A stretch of 64,000 nt of DNA, taken from positions 186,001 through 250,000 of the forward strand of contig NZ_BMEB01000001.1 of NCBI RefSeq assembly GCF_014636275.1, in the 5' to 3' direction. The position numbers and the translations under genes are program-made. Positions 10,742-20,113 of the stretch are shown piece by piece. The stretch is from Cellulomonas carbonis (lineage in GTDB: Bacteria; Actinomycetota; Actinomycetes; Actinomycetales; Cellulomonadaceae). Below the pieces are notes generated by a model. It did not search any database. It had not been told where the DNA came from and saw only the letters and a program-made list of their open reading frames with translations. Position 1 is the first letter of the stretch, and each line of letters opens with the position of its first letter.

Positions 10742-10742
10742 C

Positions 10743-10781
10743 GACCCACGGCGTGCGCGGGCAGCGCCGCGCAGGCGGGTC
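10743..10781. terminator. Hairpin between convergent genes
   Basis: Outer arms GACCC (10743-10747) and GGGTC (10777-10781) enclose TGCGCGG (10754-10760) and CCGCGCA (10767-10773). It has no T-tract, as is common in GC-rich actinobacteria, and could serve both converging genes. It slightly overlaps the S9 peptidase stop. Confidence 0.45.
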
Positions 10782-12825
10782 AGGGCGTGGTCACCGGGAG
10801 GTGGCGCGCCCACCACGCGAGCACGTGCTCGAACCGCGCGACCCGGTGGGCCGGCCGGCCGGAGCGGGTCAGCTCGTGCCCCTCGCCCGGGAACAGCAGG
10901 AGCTCGGCCTCGACGCCTCGCCGCTTGAGCTCGACGAACCAGCGCTGGCCCTGCTCGACGGGGCACCGCCAGTCCTGCTCCGAGTGGATCACCAGCGTGG
11001 GCGTCCTGACCCGGTGCACCTGCGCCATGGGCGACTGCGCGGCGAGGGCTGCGGCGGCCTCCGGCGTGTCGACGTCGCCGAGGTACTCGAGCCCGAAGAA
11101 CCACCCGATGTCGCTCGACCCGACGAAGCTCACCGGGTCGAGGAAGCCACGCTCGACGATCGCGGCCGTGAACCGGTCGGTGCGCGTCGTGAGCCACGCC
11201 GTCAGGTAGCCGCCGTACGACCCGCCCATGACGCCGACCCGCTCGGCGTCCAGTGCGAGCGTCGGGTCCGCGAGCACGTGGTCGAGCAGCGCGAGCACGT
11301 CGTCGGCGTCGACCGTGCCGAACGCCCGCTGGATCGCGCGGCCGTGCGACGCCCCGTAGCCGGCGGACCCGCGGGGGTTGCCCAGGACGACCGCGTACCC
11401 GGCCCCCACGAGCGTCTGCACCTCGTCGAAGAGCGCGTGCGTGTACTGCGCGTAGGGGCCGCCGTGGATCATGAGGACCGTCGGGTGCGGACCCGCTCCG
11501 AACCGGTCCGCGTCGGGCACGGCGACCCAGCCGTGGACGGGGTGGCCGTCGGGCGCGGTCGCGTGGGCCTCGCGCGGCAGGTGCGTCCGGCCCGTCTCGC
11601 GCAGCTCTGCCGAGAGGTCGGTCAGCCACGTCGTGGCGTGGTCCGCGAGCCGCAGGGCCACGAGGTCACCCGCGGAGTCCGGGGTCGCGACGACGGCGAC
11701 CGCGGTGGCGCCGTCGGTGGTGGCCACGGCGTGCTGCACGACGACGTTTCCGTCGAGGACCGTGCGCAGGCTCCCGGACCCGTCGGCCGGGAGCGCCGCG
11801 AGCACGACGGACCCGCGGCGCTGGTCGGCGACGAGCACGCGGTCGGCGGTGACCGCGAGCACGCCGGCGACGAGGTCGACGTCCTCGGCGTCGGTGTGCC
11901 GCTGCGCCACCGGCAGCGGCTCGGGCGAGCCGGGCGCGGGGTCCAGGTCGAGCGAGAACAGGCCCGTCTGCGACGCCACGAACGCCCGGCGTGACGGTCC
12001 CATGTCGCTCGCGAGCAGCCACAGGGTCGAGCCGTCCGGGGAGGGCTCCACCGTCTGGACCGAGAGCGTCGACGTGCCCGCGTCGGTGAGCTGCCGTGGC
12101 GCGTCGGGCTCCAGCACGGTGTCGGCGTCCTCGGGGGTACGGCGCGCGACGACGAGCAGGGCGTTCTCGAGCAGGTCCTCCTCGCGCCCGTCGTGCACGG
12201 CACCGACGACGACGAGGTGCTCGCCGTCGGGCAGCCACCGGTGCCCCGAGACGTCGAGGTCGCCGCCCGTGAGCGCGACCGGCGTCGGGAGGCCACCCGG
12301 CGAGGGGTCGGCGGGGAGGTCGAGCACGAACAGGTGCTGTCGGCGGTCGCGGAGGAACCCGATGCCGTCCGCCCGGTACCGGAACGTCGTGATGTGCCGG
12401 GGCGGCTCCCCGGCGGCGTCGCCACCCTCGACGTAGCGACCCTCCTCGGGGACGCGCGCCAGGTAGGCGATGCGTGTCCCGTCGGGCGAGAAGCGCGGCT
12501 CGGAGACACCCAGCGGCGCGTCGGTCAGGCGCACGGGCTCGCCCCCGCCGGCCTCGACGACGTGCAGCTGGGGTCGGCCCTTCGGCTCGGCCCGGACGAA
12601 GGCGATCCACCGCCCGTCGGGCGACCATGCGGGAGACGTGTCGCGGTGGCCCCGGGTGAGGCGCCGGGCCGGCGCCGAGCCGTCCACCGGGACCACCCAG
12701 AGCGAGCCCGTGTACTCGTCCGCCTCGAGGTCGGGCCGGAGCACCGGGACGACGGCGGTCGAGCCGTCGGGCGAGAGCGCAGGGGAGCCGGGCGAGCGGA
12801 GGAGGGCGATGTCGCGGGGGATCAC
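10780..12825 (-). CDS. S9 family prolyl-oligopeptidase-like peptidase
   Basis: 681 aa. The N-terminal 400 residues form TolB/WD40-like beta-propeller repeats (many SPDG motifs), and the C-terminal alpha/beta-hydrolase carries the GGSYGG nucleophile elbow, Asp in HSEQDWRCP and His in GEGHELT. This is the acylaminoacyl-peptidase/DPP architecture. No signal peptide is visible, so it is probably cytosolic. The GTG start at 12825 has no ribosome binding site but lies 6 nt after TAGCGT (12832-12837, minus), fitting a leaderless mRNA. It belongs to no obvious operon. Confidence 0.92.
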   Translation of the reverse strand: MIPRDIALLRSPGSPALSPDGSTAVVPVLRPDLEADEYTGSLWVVPVDGSAPARRLTRGHRDTSPAWSPDGRWIAFVRAEPKGRPQLHVVEAGGGEPVRLTDAPLGVSEPRFSPDGTRIAYLARVPEEGRYVEGGDAAGEPPRHITTFRYRADGIGFLRDRRQHLFVLDLPADPSPGGLPTPVALTGGDLDVSGHRWLPDGEHLVVVGAVHDGREEDLLENALLVVARRTPEDADTVLEPDAPRQLTDAGTSTLSVQTVEPSPDGSTLWLLASDMGPSRRAFVASQTGLFSLDLDPAPGSPEPLPVAQRHTDAEDVDLVAGVLAVTADRVLVADQRRGSVVLAALPADGSGSLRTVLDGNVVVQHAVATTDGATAVAVVATPDSAGDLVALRLADHATTWLTDLSAELRETGRTHLPREAHATAPDGHPVHGWVAVPDADRFGAGPHPTVLMIHGGPYAQYTHALFDEVQTLVGAGYAVVLGNPRGSAGYGASHGRAIQRAFGTVDADDVLALLDHVLADPTLALDAERVGVMGGSYGGYLTAWLTTRTDRFTAAIVERGFLDPVSFVGSSDIGWFFGLEYLGDVDTPEAAAALAAQSPMAQVHRVRTPTLVIHSEQDWRCPVEQGQRWFVELKRRGVEAELLLFPGEGHELTRSGRPAHRVARFEHVLAWWARHLPVTTP

Positions 12826-13127
12826 GCGAGCACGCTACGCCCCGTCCTCGACCTGCCCGGGCGCACCGGCACGACGCCACCGGGACGGCCGCCCGAACAC
12901 GGGCCCGGTTCACCCGGACGAGTGAACGTGGGTCGCGGGAGCCTTCAGGCCGATCGCGCTGCGGCGGGACGTCCCCGCTGGTGGGCGCCGTGGTGCGGCC
13001 TCCGCGTGACGAGCCGCGCAGTGGCGGCGGACGCACGGGCCTCGCGATCACGGACGAGCCGGGACGAGGGTGGGCACGTCGGGCATCCGGGGCACGAGCC
13101 CCGGGGCGGGGGCGAGGGGGGACGGCG
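12826..13127. other. 302-bp intergenic region with a small dyad
   Basis: This region separates two divergent genes. GTTCAC (12908-12913) and GTGAAC (12922-12927) form a dyad with an 8-nt spacer, a possible operator. I see no gene and no clear -35/-10 pair for the secreted protein downstream. Confidence 0.35.
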
Positions 13128-14267
13128 ATGAGGACGACGAGGACCGGGACGAGGACGGCGCCGAGGTTCGGGTGGCTGCTCGCCGTGTGCGGGGCGTTGG
13201 CCACGCTCCTGGTGGCACCCACCGCCGCGACCGCCGCGGGGCACGGGTCGACGGGTTCCGCTGTGCCGGTCGGTGTACCGGTTGGGGTGCCGGTCGGTTG
13301 TGGCTCGGAGGTGAGCGGCGCCGCGTACCTGCCGGACGACCTGCTCTGCGCGGACGGGCAGGGGATCACCTTCACGGCGTCGGGCACGCTCGACCTGCGC
13401 GGCCACACGCTCGCCGGGCCGGGGCGCGACGTCGAGGCGCGGGCGGTCCAGTTCGACGCGTCGACGTCGAGCGTGACGGTCGTCGGCGGGACGGTCCGCG
13501 GCTGGTGGTCCGCGTTCACCGCGACCGGCGACCCCGGGACCGGGAGCGGCACGCTGCGCGACGTCGTGGTGGAGGACAACGGGACCGGCGTCGGTGCCTA
13601 CTTCCACCCCTGGACCGTCGTCGGCTCGTCGTTCGTGGGCAACGAGACGGCCGTGCACGGGTTCTACGGGGCCCTGACGATCGACCGGACCCGGTTCTCC
13701 GGCAACGACACCGGGATCGCGATCGCGACGACCCGCACCGCCGTCACGCGCTCGCAGTTCGACGGGAACCGCATCGGGCTCTACTGCTCGGAGGCGATCC
13801 TCGAGGTCAGGCGCTCCACGTTCCGCGACAACGAGACGGGCATCGAGCACTGGTGGTGCGGTGGCGCGCAGGTGTCGGGCTCGACGTTCGACGGCAACGA
13901 CGTCGCGTACCGGCCGACCTACCAGAGCGTCGCCGACGTGCTGATCGGCAACACCTTCGTCGGCAACGGGACGGGCGTCCACGCGACGACGAGCGTCGCG
14001 CTCATCCGCAACACGTTCACCCGCAACGGCACGGGCGTGCGGGCCCCGGACGTCCCGGCGGTCGAGATCCACCTCGAGCGGAACGTCTTCACGCGGAACG
14101 TCGACGCCGTGCACGTCGAGACACCCGCGACGGTCCAGGGCAACGTCGCGCTGCGCAACACCGGCCGCGGCCTCCACGTCCCGCTCGCGACGGACCTCGG
14201 TGGCAACGTGGCCCGCGGCAACCCCGAGCCCCAGTGCGTCGGGGTGGTCTGCACACCGCACCGCTGA
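13128..14267 (+). CDS. Secreted right-handed beta-helix (NosD-like) protein
   Basis: 379 aa. A Sec signal peptide is visible (Arg-rich start, hydrophobic core FGWLLAVCGALATLLVA, cleavage near TAATAA). A short VPVG tandem repeat at about residues 46-57 is followed by parallel beta-helix repeats rich in GN-x-TG-x patterns (for example NGTGVGAYF, NDTGIAIA, NETGIEHWW, NGTGVHATT). This matches the NosD/pectate-lyase-like fold, which usually binds or cleaves polysaccharide, but no catalytic residues can be assigned. GAGGGGGGA upstream supports the ATG at 13128. It is cut off from operon partners and looks accessory. Confidence 0.8.
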   Translation: MRTTRTGTRTAPRFGWLLAVCGALATLLVAPTAATAAGHGSTGSAVPVGVPVGVPVGCGSEVSGAAYLPDDLLCADGQGITFTASGTLDLRGHTLAGPGRDVEARAVQFDASTSSVTVVGGTVRGWWSAFTATGDPGTGSGTLRDVVVEDNGTGVGAYFHPWTVVGSSFVGNETAVHGFYGALTIDRTRFSGNDTGIAIATTRTAVTRSQFDGNRIGLYCSEAILEVRRSTFRDNETGIEHWWCGGAQVSGSTFDGNDVAYRPTYQSVADVLIGNTFVGNGTGVHATTSVALIRNTFTRNGTGVRAPDVPAVEIHLERNVFTRNVDAVHVETPATVQGNVALRNTGRGLHVPLATDLGGNVARGNPEPQCVGVVCTPHR

Positions 14268-14403
14268 CCGCCGCAGCCCACCCGCGTCGACCCGAGGCGC
14301 CACCGCCTCCCGGGCAGGCGCGCCCACCGGTGCAGGTAGGACCGAGGTCACTGGCGCGCGCGCCTCCCCGGTCGACGCTGGAGGGGAGGGGAGGAGGTGT
14401 GAG

Positions 14404-14787
14404 ATGAGGATGAAGACCAAGGACGTCGTGGCGCTCCTTCTCGTGGCGCTGATCGCCGTCCCGTACGTGGGCTACCTGGTGCGCGGCGAGATGCCGTTCG
14501 TGCAGGACCCGCGCGGCATGTCGGCGATCGGGCTCGTGCTCGGCGTCGCGGCGTTCCTGACGTTCCGCTGGGGCGACCAGCTCGACCGGCTCGGCTGGGT
14601 CGAGATCGCGCTCGGCGTCGCGTCGTTCGGCCTCGGCGTGGCTGCTCTGCTGTTGGCGGAGACGGCCGCAGCCGAGGTCTGGCTGGCCGTGTTCATGGCG
14701 TCGATCCTGCTGGTCGTATCGATCGAGCTGCTCGACCACCTGGGCGCGCTGCCCGGCGCCCATCGCGGCGCAACCGCGCACGCCTGA
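14404..14787 (+). CDS. Small membrane protein, four predicted helices
   Basis: 127 aa with four hydrophobic segments (residues 8-26, 37-54, 65-85, 92-110) and short polar ends. I do not recognise a family. An unusually purine-rich leader (GGAGGGGAGGGGAGGAGG, 14381-14398) sits just before the ATG at 14404 and should give strong initiation. It stands alone between the beta-helix gene and the convergent glnA, with a strong hairpin after it. Confidence 0.7.
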   Translation: MRMKTKDVVALLLVALIAVPYVGYLVRGEMPFVQDPRGMSAIGLVLGVAAFLTFRWGDQLDRLGWVEIALGVASFGLGVAALLLAETAAAEVWLAVFMASILLVVSIELLDHLGALPGAHRGATAHA

Positions 14788-14818
14788 CCGCGGCCCAGCC
14801 GCACAGATCTGGCACGAG

Positions 14819-14852
14819 GACGCCCCGGCCACCGTGAGGTGACCGGGGCGTC
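14819..14852. terminator. Bidirectional terminator hairpin before glnA 3' end
   Basis: A 15-bp stem with one mismatch (left arm 14819-14833, right arm 14838-14852) around the tetraloop GTGA separates the converging membrane-protein gene and glnA. Confidence 0.75.
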
Positions 14853-14881
14853 GGACGTCGATCGCGGCCGCGGGCCGGCGA

Positions 14882-16306
14882 TCAGCAGTCGAAGTAGAGC
14901 TCGAACTCGTGCGGGTGCGGACGCAGGCGGATCGGGTCGATCTCGTGCGCGCGCTTGTAGTCGACCCACGTCTCGATGAGGTCGGGCGTGAACACGCCGC
15001 CCTCGGTGAGGAAGTCGTGGTCGGCCTCGAGCGCGGCGAGGGCCTCCTCGAGCGACGCGGGGAGCTGCTCGATCGCGGCGTGCTCCTCGGGCGGCAGCTC
15101 GTACAGGTCCTTGTCGACCGGCTCCGGCGGCTCGATCTTGTTCTTGATGCCGTCGAGGCCCGCCATGAGCATCGCCGCGAACGCGAGGTACGGGTTCGAC
15201 GACGGGTCGGGCACGCGGAACTCGATCCGCTTGGCCTTCGGGTTGGAGCCCGTGACGGGGATGCGGACGCACGCGGAGCGGTTGCGCGCCGAGTAGACGA
15301 GGTTGACCGGCGCCTCGAAGCCAGGGACCAGGCGGTGGAAGCTGTTCACCGTCGGGTTGGTGAAGGCGAGCAGGGCGGGCGCGTGCTTGAGCAGGCCGCC
15401 GATGTACCAGCGGGCCATGTCGGACAGGCCGCCGTAGCCCTTCTCGTCGTAGAACAGCGGGGCGCCGTCCTTCCACAGCGACTGGTGGCAGTGCATGCCC
15501 GAGCCGTTGTCGCCGAAGAGGGGCTTCGGCATGAACGTCACCGTGCGGCCGTTGCGGTGCACCACGTTCTTGACGATGTACTTGAAGAGCATCACCTTGT
15601 CGGCGGACTTGGCGAGCGTGTCGAAGCGGTAGTTGATCTCCGCCTGACCGGCCGTGCCGACCTCGTGGTGCGAGCGCTCGACCTGCAGGCCCGCCTTGTC
15701 CAGCTCGAGGCAGATCTCGTCGCGGAGGTCCGCGAAGTGGTCCACCGGCGGGACGGGGAAGTAGCCGCCCTTGTACGGGGTCTTGTGGCCGAGGTTGCCG
15801 CCGTCCTCCTTGCGGCCCGTGTTCCACGCCGCCTCGATGGAGTCGATGTGGTAGTAGCTCTCCGACTGGCTCGTGTGGAAGCGGATGTCGTCGAAGATGT
15901 AGAACTCGGCCTCGGGGGCGAAGAACGCGGTGTCGGCGATGCCGGTCGAGCGCAGGTACGCCTCCGCCTTCGCGGCGATCTGACGTGGGTCGCGGCTGTA
16001 CGGCTCGTCGGTGTACGGGTCGACGATCGACATGTTGATGTTCAGCGTCTTCTGTGCGCGGAACGGGTCGATGTAGGCCGTCGAGATGTCCGCGAGCAGC
16101 TTCATGTCGGACTCGTGGATCGCCTGGAAACCACGGATGGACGAGCCGTCGAACATCTGGCCCTCGGTGAAGAAGGCCTCGTCCACGGTGGCGGCGGGCA
16201 CGTTGAAGTGCTGCATCACACCGGGCAGGTCGCAGAAGCGGACGTCGACGAACTGGACGCCCTCCTCGCGGATGAAGGTCATGAGCTCGTCTGCGGAACT
16301 GAACAT
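14882..16306 (-). CDS. glnA: Glutamine synthetase type I GlnA
   Basis: 474 aa, the usual length for GSI-beta. It makes glutamine from glutamate, ammonia and ATP. Visible signatures are [10 protein letters not shown], the ATP-binding [12 protein letters not shown] region, NRSACVRIP, and Tyr in DLYELPPEE, the site adenylylated by GlnE in this enzyme class. GAGGAGA just upstream fixes the ATG at 16306 over longer in-frame readings. Its upstream region carries a GlnR-type box (16383-16420) and a TACCGT -10, so nitrogen control by GlnR is expected. Next to an RDD protein gene, it resembles the Rv2219A-glnA1 arrangement of mycobacteria. Confidence 0.98.
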   Translation of the reverse strand: MFSSADELMTFIREEGVQFVDVRFCDLPGVMQHFNVPAATVDEAFFTEGQMFDGSSIRGFQAIHESDMKLLADISTAYIDPFRAQKTLNINMSIVDPYTDEPYSRDPRQIAAKAEAYLRSTGIADTAFFAPEAEFYIFDDIRFHTSQSESYYHIDSIEAAWNTGRKEDGGNLGHKTPYKGGYFPVPPVDHFADLRDEICLELDKAGLQVERSHHEVGTAGQAEINYRFDTLAKSADKVMLFKYIVKNVVHRNGRTVTFMPKPLFGDNGSGMHCHQSLWKDGAPLFYDEKGYGGLSDMARWYIGGLLKHAPALLAFTNPTVNSFHRLVPGFEAPVNLVYSARNRSACVRIPVTGSNPKAKRIEFRVPDPSSNPYLAFAAMLMAGLDGIKNKIEPPEPVDKDLYELPPEEHAAIEQLPASLEEALAALEADHDFLTEGGVFTPDLIETWVDYKRAHEIDPIRLRPHPHEFELYFDC

Positions 16307-16365
16307 CCAGCGATCTCCTCGTCTCGTGCCGCGCGCCGGCTCGGGCGGGCTGGGGCGTCGCGACA

Positions 16366-16371
16366 ACGGTA
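16366..16371 (-). promoter_or_regulatory. -10 element for glnA
   Basis: TACCGT on the minus strand would give a start near 16359 and a leader of about 53 nt. It lies 11 nt downstream of the nearest GlnR half-site, compatible with an activator-dependent promoter lacking a good -35. Confidence 0.5.
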
Positions 16372-16382
16372 GAGGGGCGGCC

Positions 16383-16420
16383 GTTTCCCTCGCATGTAGT
16401 CCGTGTTTCGGGCGCGTTAC
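16383..16420 (-). promoter_or_regulatory. GlnR box upstream of glnA
   Basis: On the minus strand GTAAC-N6-GAAAC (16405-16420) matches the GlnR consensus gTnAC-n6-GaAAc exactly. A second GAAAC (16383-16387) follows exactly 22 nt on, the spacing of tandem a/b boxes at actinobacterial glnA promoters. The second left half-site is degenerate. Confidence 0.75.
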
Positions 16421-16521
16421 CGTGCGCGTCCTGGTCCACGACCGCCGCCCTGACCGGGGGCGCCCGCTCGCGCGCGACGCCGGACGGCCTCCGTACGAGC
16501 CCGGGTCGCTAGCCTGAGCCG

Positions 16522-16995
16522 GTGACGCGACGCGAGGACATGGGCTCGTGGCTCGAGGGGACGCCGCCGTCCCGTCGGCTGGACCTCCCGGCACAGGGCC
16601 GGGGCTCGATGGCCTCGGTGCCGCGCAGGCTCGTCGGCCTGGCGATCGACTGGGGGCTCGCGTCGCTGATCAGCTACGCGTTCCTCGACTACCACCCCCT
16701 GGCGAGCCTCGCCGTGTTCGGGGTGTCGACGTGGGTCCTCGTCGCGACGCTCGGGCACACCATCGGCCACCGCGTCGCCGGGATCCAGGTCGTGCGGGTC
16801 GTCGACCTCGCGGGCACGTCCGCGCGGGACGCCGGCACGACGTCGGCGGGTGCACCGGGGTGGCCGGCGCCCGGCCCGGTCCTGGCCTTCACGAGGACCG
16901 CGCTCCTGTGCCTCGGCATCCCGGCCGCCGTGTGGGACAGCAGCGGTCGTGGGCTGCACGACGTCGCCGCCGCGACGGTCCCCGTCCGAGCCTGA
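16522..16995 (+). CDS. RDD-family membrane protein
   Basis: 157 aa with three hydrophobic segments and the RDD-type opening [15 protein letters not shown] (the family's Arg-Asp-Asp is R..D here). TAGCCT (16510-16515) lies 6 nt before the GTG at 16522 and there is no ribosome binding site, so a leaderless mRNA is likely. It sits between the glnA promoter and the DUF4191 gene, the same neighbours as Rv2219A in M. tuberculosis. Function unknown; some RDD proteins act in transport or ion exchange. Confidence 0.8.
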   Translation: MTRREDMGSWLEGTPPSRRLDLPAQGRGSMASVPRRLVGLAIDWGLASLISYAFLDYHPLASLAVFGVSTWVLVATLGHTIGHRVAGIQVVRVVDLAGTSARDAGTTSAGAPGWPAPGPVLAFTRTALLCLGIPAAVWDSSGRGLHDVAAATVPVRA

Positions 16996-17011
16996 GGGGG
17001 CACCACCCCTC
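16994..17011. terminator. Short hairpin between convergent RDD and DUF4191 genes
   Basis: A 6-bp stem GAGGGG/CCCCTC around a 6-nt loop begins at the RDD stop codon. Weak. Confidence 0.3.
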
Positions 17012-17064
17012 CCGGCCCCCGCGGCGCGGCCCTGTCCGCATGCCGTGCGGTCGGGACGGGCCGG

Positions 17065-17829
17065 TCAGCGACCGCGCATGCCCTTGCGGTCGGGGCGCGC
17101 GCGGAACGGGTCGATGCCCTTGGGGACAGGGAGGCGCACGCCACCGAGCGCGCGCAGGCGCTTCGTGACCTCGGCGACCTCGGTCTTGGTGAGCGTCGGC
17201 TTGAGCTTCTGGACGCGCCGCGCGAGCTGGGCGAGGGGCACCTGGCCCTCCGCGTCGCCCACCTGCAGGAGCGTCACGGGTACGTTGGGCAGGATGCGCG
17301 CGACCTTGCGCCGCTCGGCCTCGAGCAGCCGCTGCGAGCGCTGCGGGTTGCCCTCGCCGACGAGGACGATCCCTGCCCGTCCGACGCCCCGGAACACGAG
17401 CTCACGGCTGCGGGGGTCGGCGGCGACGGGCTCCTCGGGGAACTCCCAGCCGCGCCGGATCGTGCGCAGGGCCGACAGCGCCGCACCCGGCTGGCCCTCG
17501 ATCTGCCGGTACGCCGCACGCTCGGCCCGGCGCCCGAGGACGAACATGCCCGCGAGGAACGCCATCGGCAGGCCGACGACGAGCGAGTAGACGAGGTAGA
17601 TCGTCTGGCGGGAGAGCAGCCCGACCGTCAGGGCGACGACCATGACACCCAGGAACGCGCCGAGCGCCCACCACGTCACCGCGGGGTCGACCTTCCGCGT
17701 CATCTGGTAGGCGGACCACACCTGGTGGTACCAGCGGGTCTTCCTCACCTTCGCCGGCTTGGCCGTCGAGCCGGCACCGCCGGACGCGGATGACGGTGCG
17801 CTGGAGGAGCTGGATCGATCGCGGGCCAT
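17065..17829 (-). CDS. DUF4191 membrane protein
   Basis: 254 aa. After a Ser/Ala-rich N-terminus come two membrane helices (about residues 53-75 and 80-100) and a basic cytoplasmic C-terminal domain containing GRAGIVLVGEGNPQRSQRLLEAERRKV. This is the conserved actinobacterial DUF4191 family (Rv2219-like). It follows lipA by 37 nt on the same strand, and lipA-DUF4191 adjacency is conserved in mycobacteria. A TAGACT hexamer (17838-17843, minus) 8 nt before the ATG may give it its own leaderless transcript. Role unknown. Confidence 0.85.
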   Translation of the reverse strand: MARDRSSSSSAPSSASGGAGSTAKPAKVRKTRWYHQVWSAYQMTRKVDPAVTWWALGAFLGVMVVALTVGLLSRQTIYLVYSLVVGLPMAFLAGMFVLGRRAERAAYRQIEGQPGAALSALRTIRRGWEFPEEPVAADPRSRELVFRGVGRAGIVLVGEGNPQRSQRLLEAERRKVARILPNVPVTLLQVGDAEGQVPLAQLARRVQKLKPTLTKTEVAEVTKRLRALGGVRLPVPKGIDPFRARPDRKGMRGR

Positions 17830-17866
17830 GGGCAGCGAGTCTAGTGGCCGGTCGTGGGACCCGACG

Positions 17867-18868
17867 TCAGCGCGCGAGCAGGCTCGACGCCTCCTGGCGT
17901 GCGCTGCCCGGGGTCGCGAGGTGGGCGAGCGCGGCCGGGATCTCCTGGCCGCGGCGCGTCATCGCCTGCGCCCACAGCCGCCCGGCGCGGTACGACGACC
18001 GGACGAGCGGCCCGGACATCACGCCGAGGAAGCCGATCCGCTCGGCCTCCTCCGAGAGCGCCACGAACTCCTCGGGCTTGACCCACCGGTCGACGGGGTG
18101 GTGACGCACGGACGGCCGGAGGTACTGGGTGATGGTCAGGACGTCGCAGCCGGCGTCGTGCAGGTCCTGGAGTGCGGCGACCACCTCGTCGTACGTCTCG
18201 CCCATGCCGAGGATGAGGTTCGACTTCGTGACGAGGCCGGCGTCCCGCGCGGCCGTGATCACGGACAGCGAGCGGTCGTAGCGGAAGCCGGGCCGGATCT
18301 GCTTGAAGATGCGCGGCACGGTCTCGACGTTGTGGGCGAGCACCTCGGGACGGGACGAGAAGACCTCGGCGAGGTCGTCCGGTCGCGCGTTGAAGTCCGG
18401 GATCAGGAGCTCGACGCCGGTCTCCGGGTTGAGCGCGTGGATCTGCCGGACGGTCTCGGCGTAGAGCCACGCGCCGCCGTCGGCGAGGTCGTCACGGGCG
18501 ACGCCCGTGACGGTCGAGTAGCGCAGGCCCATCGTCCGGACGGACTCCGCGACACGGCGCGGCTCGTCCGCGTCGAAGTCGGCTGGCTTGCCGGTGTCGA
18601 TCTGGCAGAAGTCGCACCGGCGCGTGCACTGGTCGCCGCCGATGAGGAACGTGGCCTCGCGGTCCTCCCAGCACTCGAAGATGTTGGGGCAGCCCGCCTC
18701 CTCGCACACCGTGTGCAGGCCGCCGCCGTGCACGAGCTGCTTGAGCTCGGTGTACTCGGGACCCATCGTCGCGCGGGTGCGGATCCACTCGGGCTTCTTC
18801 TCGATCGGGGTCGCGGCGTTGCGGGCCTCGACCCGCAGCATGCGCCTGCCCTCGGGAGCGATCGTCAC
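17867..18868 (-). CDS. lipA: Lipoyl synthase LipA
   Basis: 333 aa radical-SAM enzyme that inserts two sulfurs into protein-bound octanoyl groups. Both clusters are visible: CTRRCDFC (radical SAM CxxxCxxC) and [12 protein letters not shown] (auxiliary cluster), with the C-terminal RSSY motif at [11 protein letters not shown]. The GTG at 18868 is chosen because AGGGTGGG precedes it by about 5 nt; an in-frame GTG at 18877 is the alternative. It lies 19 nt after lipB and probably shares its transcript. Targets include the E2 protein SucB encoded nearby. Confidence 0.97.
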   Translation of the reverse strand: MTIAPEGRRMLRVEARNAATPIEKKPEWIRTRATMGPEYTELKQLVHGGGLHTVCEEAGCPNIFECWEDREATFLIGGDQCTRRCDFCQIDTGKPADFDADEPRRVAESVRTMGLRYSTVTGVARDDLADGGAWLYAETVRQIHALNPETGVELLIPDFNARPDDLAEVFSSRPEVLAHNVETVPRIFKQIRPGFRYDRSLSVITAARDAGLVTKSNLILGMGETYDEVVAALQDLHDAGCDVLTITQYLRPSVRHHPVDRWVKPEEFVALSEEAERIGFLGVMSGPLVRSSYRAGRLWAQAMTRRGQEIPAALAHLATPGSARQEASSLLAR

Positions 18869-18887
18869 GACACCCACCCTACGTCAG

Positions 18888-19586
18888 TCATCCGATGATT
18901 TCCTCGACCCGGGCGAGCGGCCCGACCGCGGCGACGAGCTCCTCGCCGAGCATCGGGAGCGCCTCCGTGACGGTCACGTCCCGGCCGAGCTCGGCCGCCA
19001 GCGACGTGACGTCCGCGTCGTCGATCCCGCACGGCACGATGCGACCGAACGCACCCAGGTCCGGGTCGCAGTTGAGCGCGACGCCGTGCATCGTCACGCC
19101 CCGGGCGACGCGCACACCGATCGCGGCGACCTTCCGGTCCCGGCGCGGGGGCGTCCCGTCGGCCCGTGACTCGTCCCCGAGCACCCACACGCCGCTGCGG
19201 CCCTCGACGCGCGCCGTCGCGAGGCCGAGCCGCGAGCACACCGTCATCACCGCGGACTCGAGCGCCCGGACGTACGCGACCACGTCGACCGGCTCGCGCA
19301 GGCGCACGAGCGGGTAGGCGACGAGCTGGCCCGGGCCGTGCCACGTGATGCGTCCGCCCCGGTCGACGTCGACCACGGGCGTGCCGTCGACCGGCCGGTC
19401 CCACGGCGCCGTGCGCTTGCCGGCGGTGTAGACGCTCTCGTGCTCGAGGAGCAGCACCGTGTCGGGCCTCGACCCGTCGGCCACCTCGCCGTGGATCTCG
19501 CGCTGGAGCGCCCACGCCTCCTCGTAGGGGACGAGGCGGCGTCCCGCGCCGAGGTCGACCAGCTCCACCCGGCCACGGTACGTCAT
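18888..19586 (-). CDS. lipB: Octanoyltransferase LipB
   Basis: 232 aa. It transfers octanoate from acyl carrier protein to lipoyl domains, the step before LipA. The catalytic Cys lies in [14 protein letters not shown] and the Lys in [18 protein letters not shown]-type substrate motif appears as [13 protein letters not shown]. Its ATG overlaps the stop of the marR gene (ATGA), so it is probably translationally coupled to that regulator. It begins the lipB-lipA-DUF4191 series. Confidence 0.97.
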   Translation of the reverse strand: MTYRGRVELVDLGAGRRLVPYEEAWALQREIHGEVADGSRPDTVLLLEHESVYTAGKRTAPWDRPVDGTPVVDVDRGGRITWHGPGQLVAYPLVRLREPVDVVAYVRALESAVMTVCSRLGLATARVEGRSGVWVLGDESRADGTPPRRDRKVAAIGVRVARGVTMHGVALNCDPDLGAFGRIVPCGIDDADVTSLAAELGRDVTVTEALPMLGEELVAAVGPLARVEEIIG

Positions 19587-20071
19587 GGCCCGACCTGCGA
19601 GCGGGCCGGGGGCGCCGGGGGCGGGCCGAGCTCGTCGTCGTCGGTGTCGCGCGGGTGGGCCGCGAGCATCGTCGCGAGGAGGTCGCGGAGCTGCTCGACC
19701 TGGTTGGGGCTCAGGCCGCGCACGCTGAGCGCCTCGGCGGCGGCCGGGTCGCCCGCCTCGGCGAGCACTGTGCGACCGGGCGGCGTGAGGACGACCTCAT
19801 GACGGCGGCGGTCCCGCTCGTGGGGGCGCCGCTCGACGTAGCCGGACCGCTCGAGCCGCGCGACGATCCGGCTCATCGTCTGCTCGGTGACACCGCTCGC
19901 CCGGGCCAGCTCACGCTGCGAGAGCGGGGCGCGCGAGAGCAGGAACAGCACCGGGAGGCTCGCGTGGTTCAGCTGCCACGCGTCGAGGTGGGCGTTCCAC
20001 TCGCGCTCGATGCGGCGCGCGACGGCGGAGAGCATGCGTCCGGTGGGCCAGTGACCCATCCGATCCGCCAT
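19583..20071 (-). CDS. MarR-family transcriptional regulator
   Basis: 162 aa winged helix: [47 protein letters not shown] is the DNA-binding core (about residues 50-97). It is divergent to an MmpL-type exporter gene with only 42 bp between starts, and a perfect 14-bp palindrome lies over the exporter start, so repression of that exporter is likely. Its stop overlaps lipB, placing lipoate genes behind a drug-type regulator, an unusual link. The ligand cannot be inferred. Confidence 0.9.
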   Translation of the reverse strand: MADRMGHWPTGRMLSAVARRIEREWNAHLDAWQLNHASLPVLFLLSRAPLSQRELARASGVTEQTMSRIVARLERSGYVERRPHERDRRRHEVVLTPPGRTVLAEAGDPAAAEALSVRGLSPNQVEQLRDLLATMLAAHPRDTDDDELGPPPAPPARSQVGP

Positions 20072-20113
20072 GTGGCCTCCCTCGCCGAGTTGTGCGCAAG
20101 GCTAGTCCGGTTC

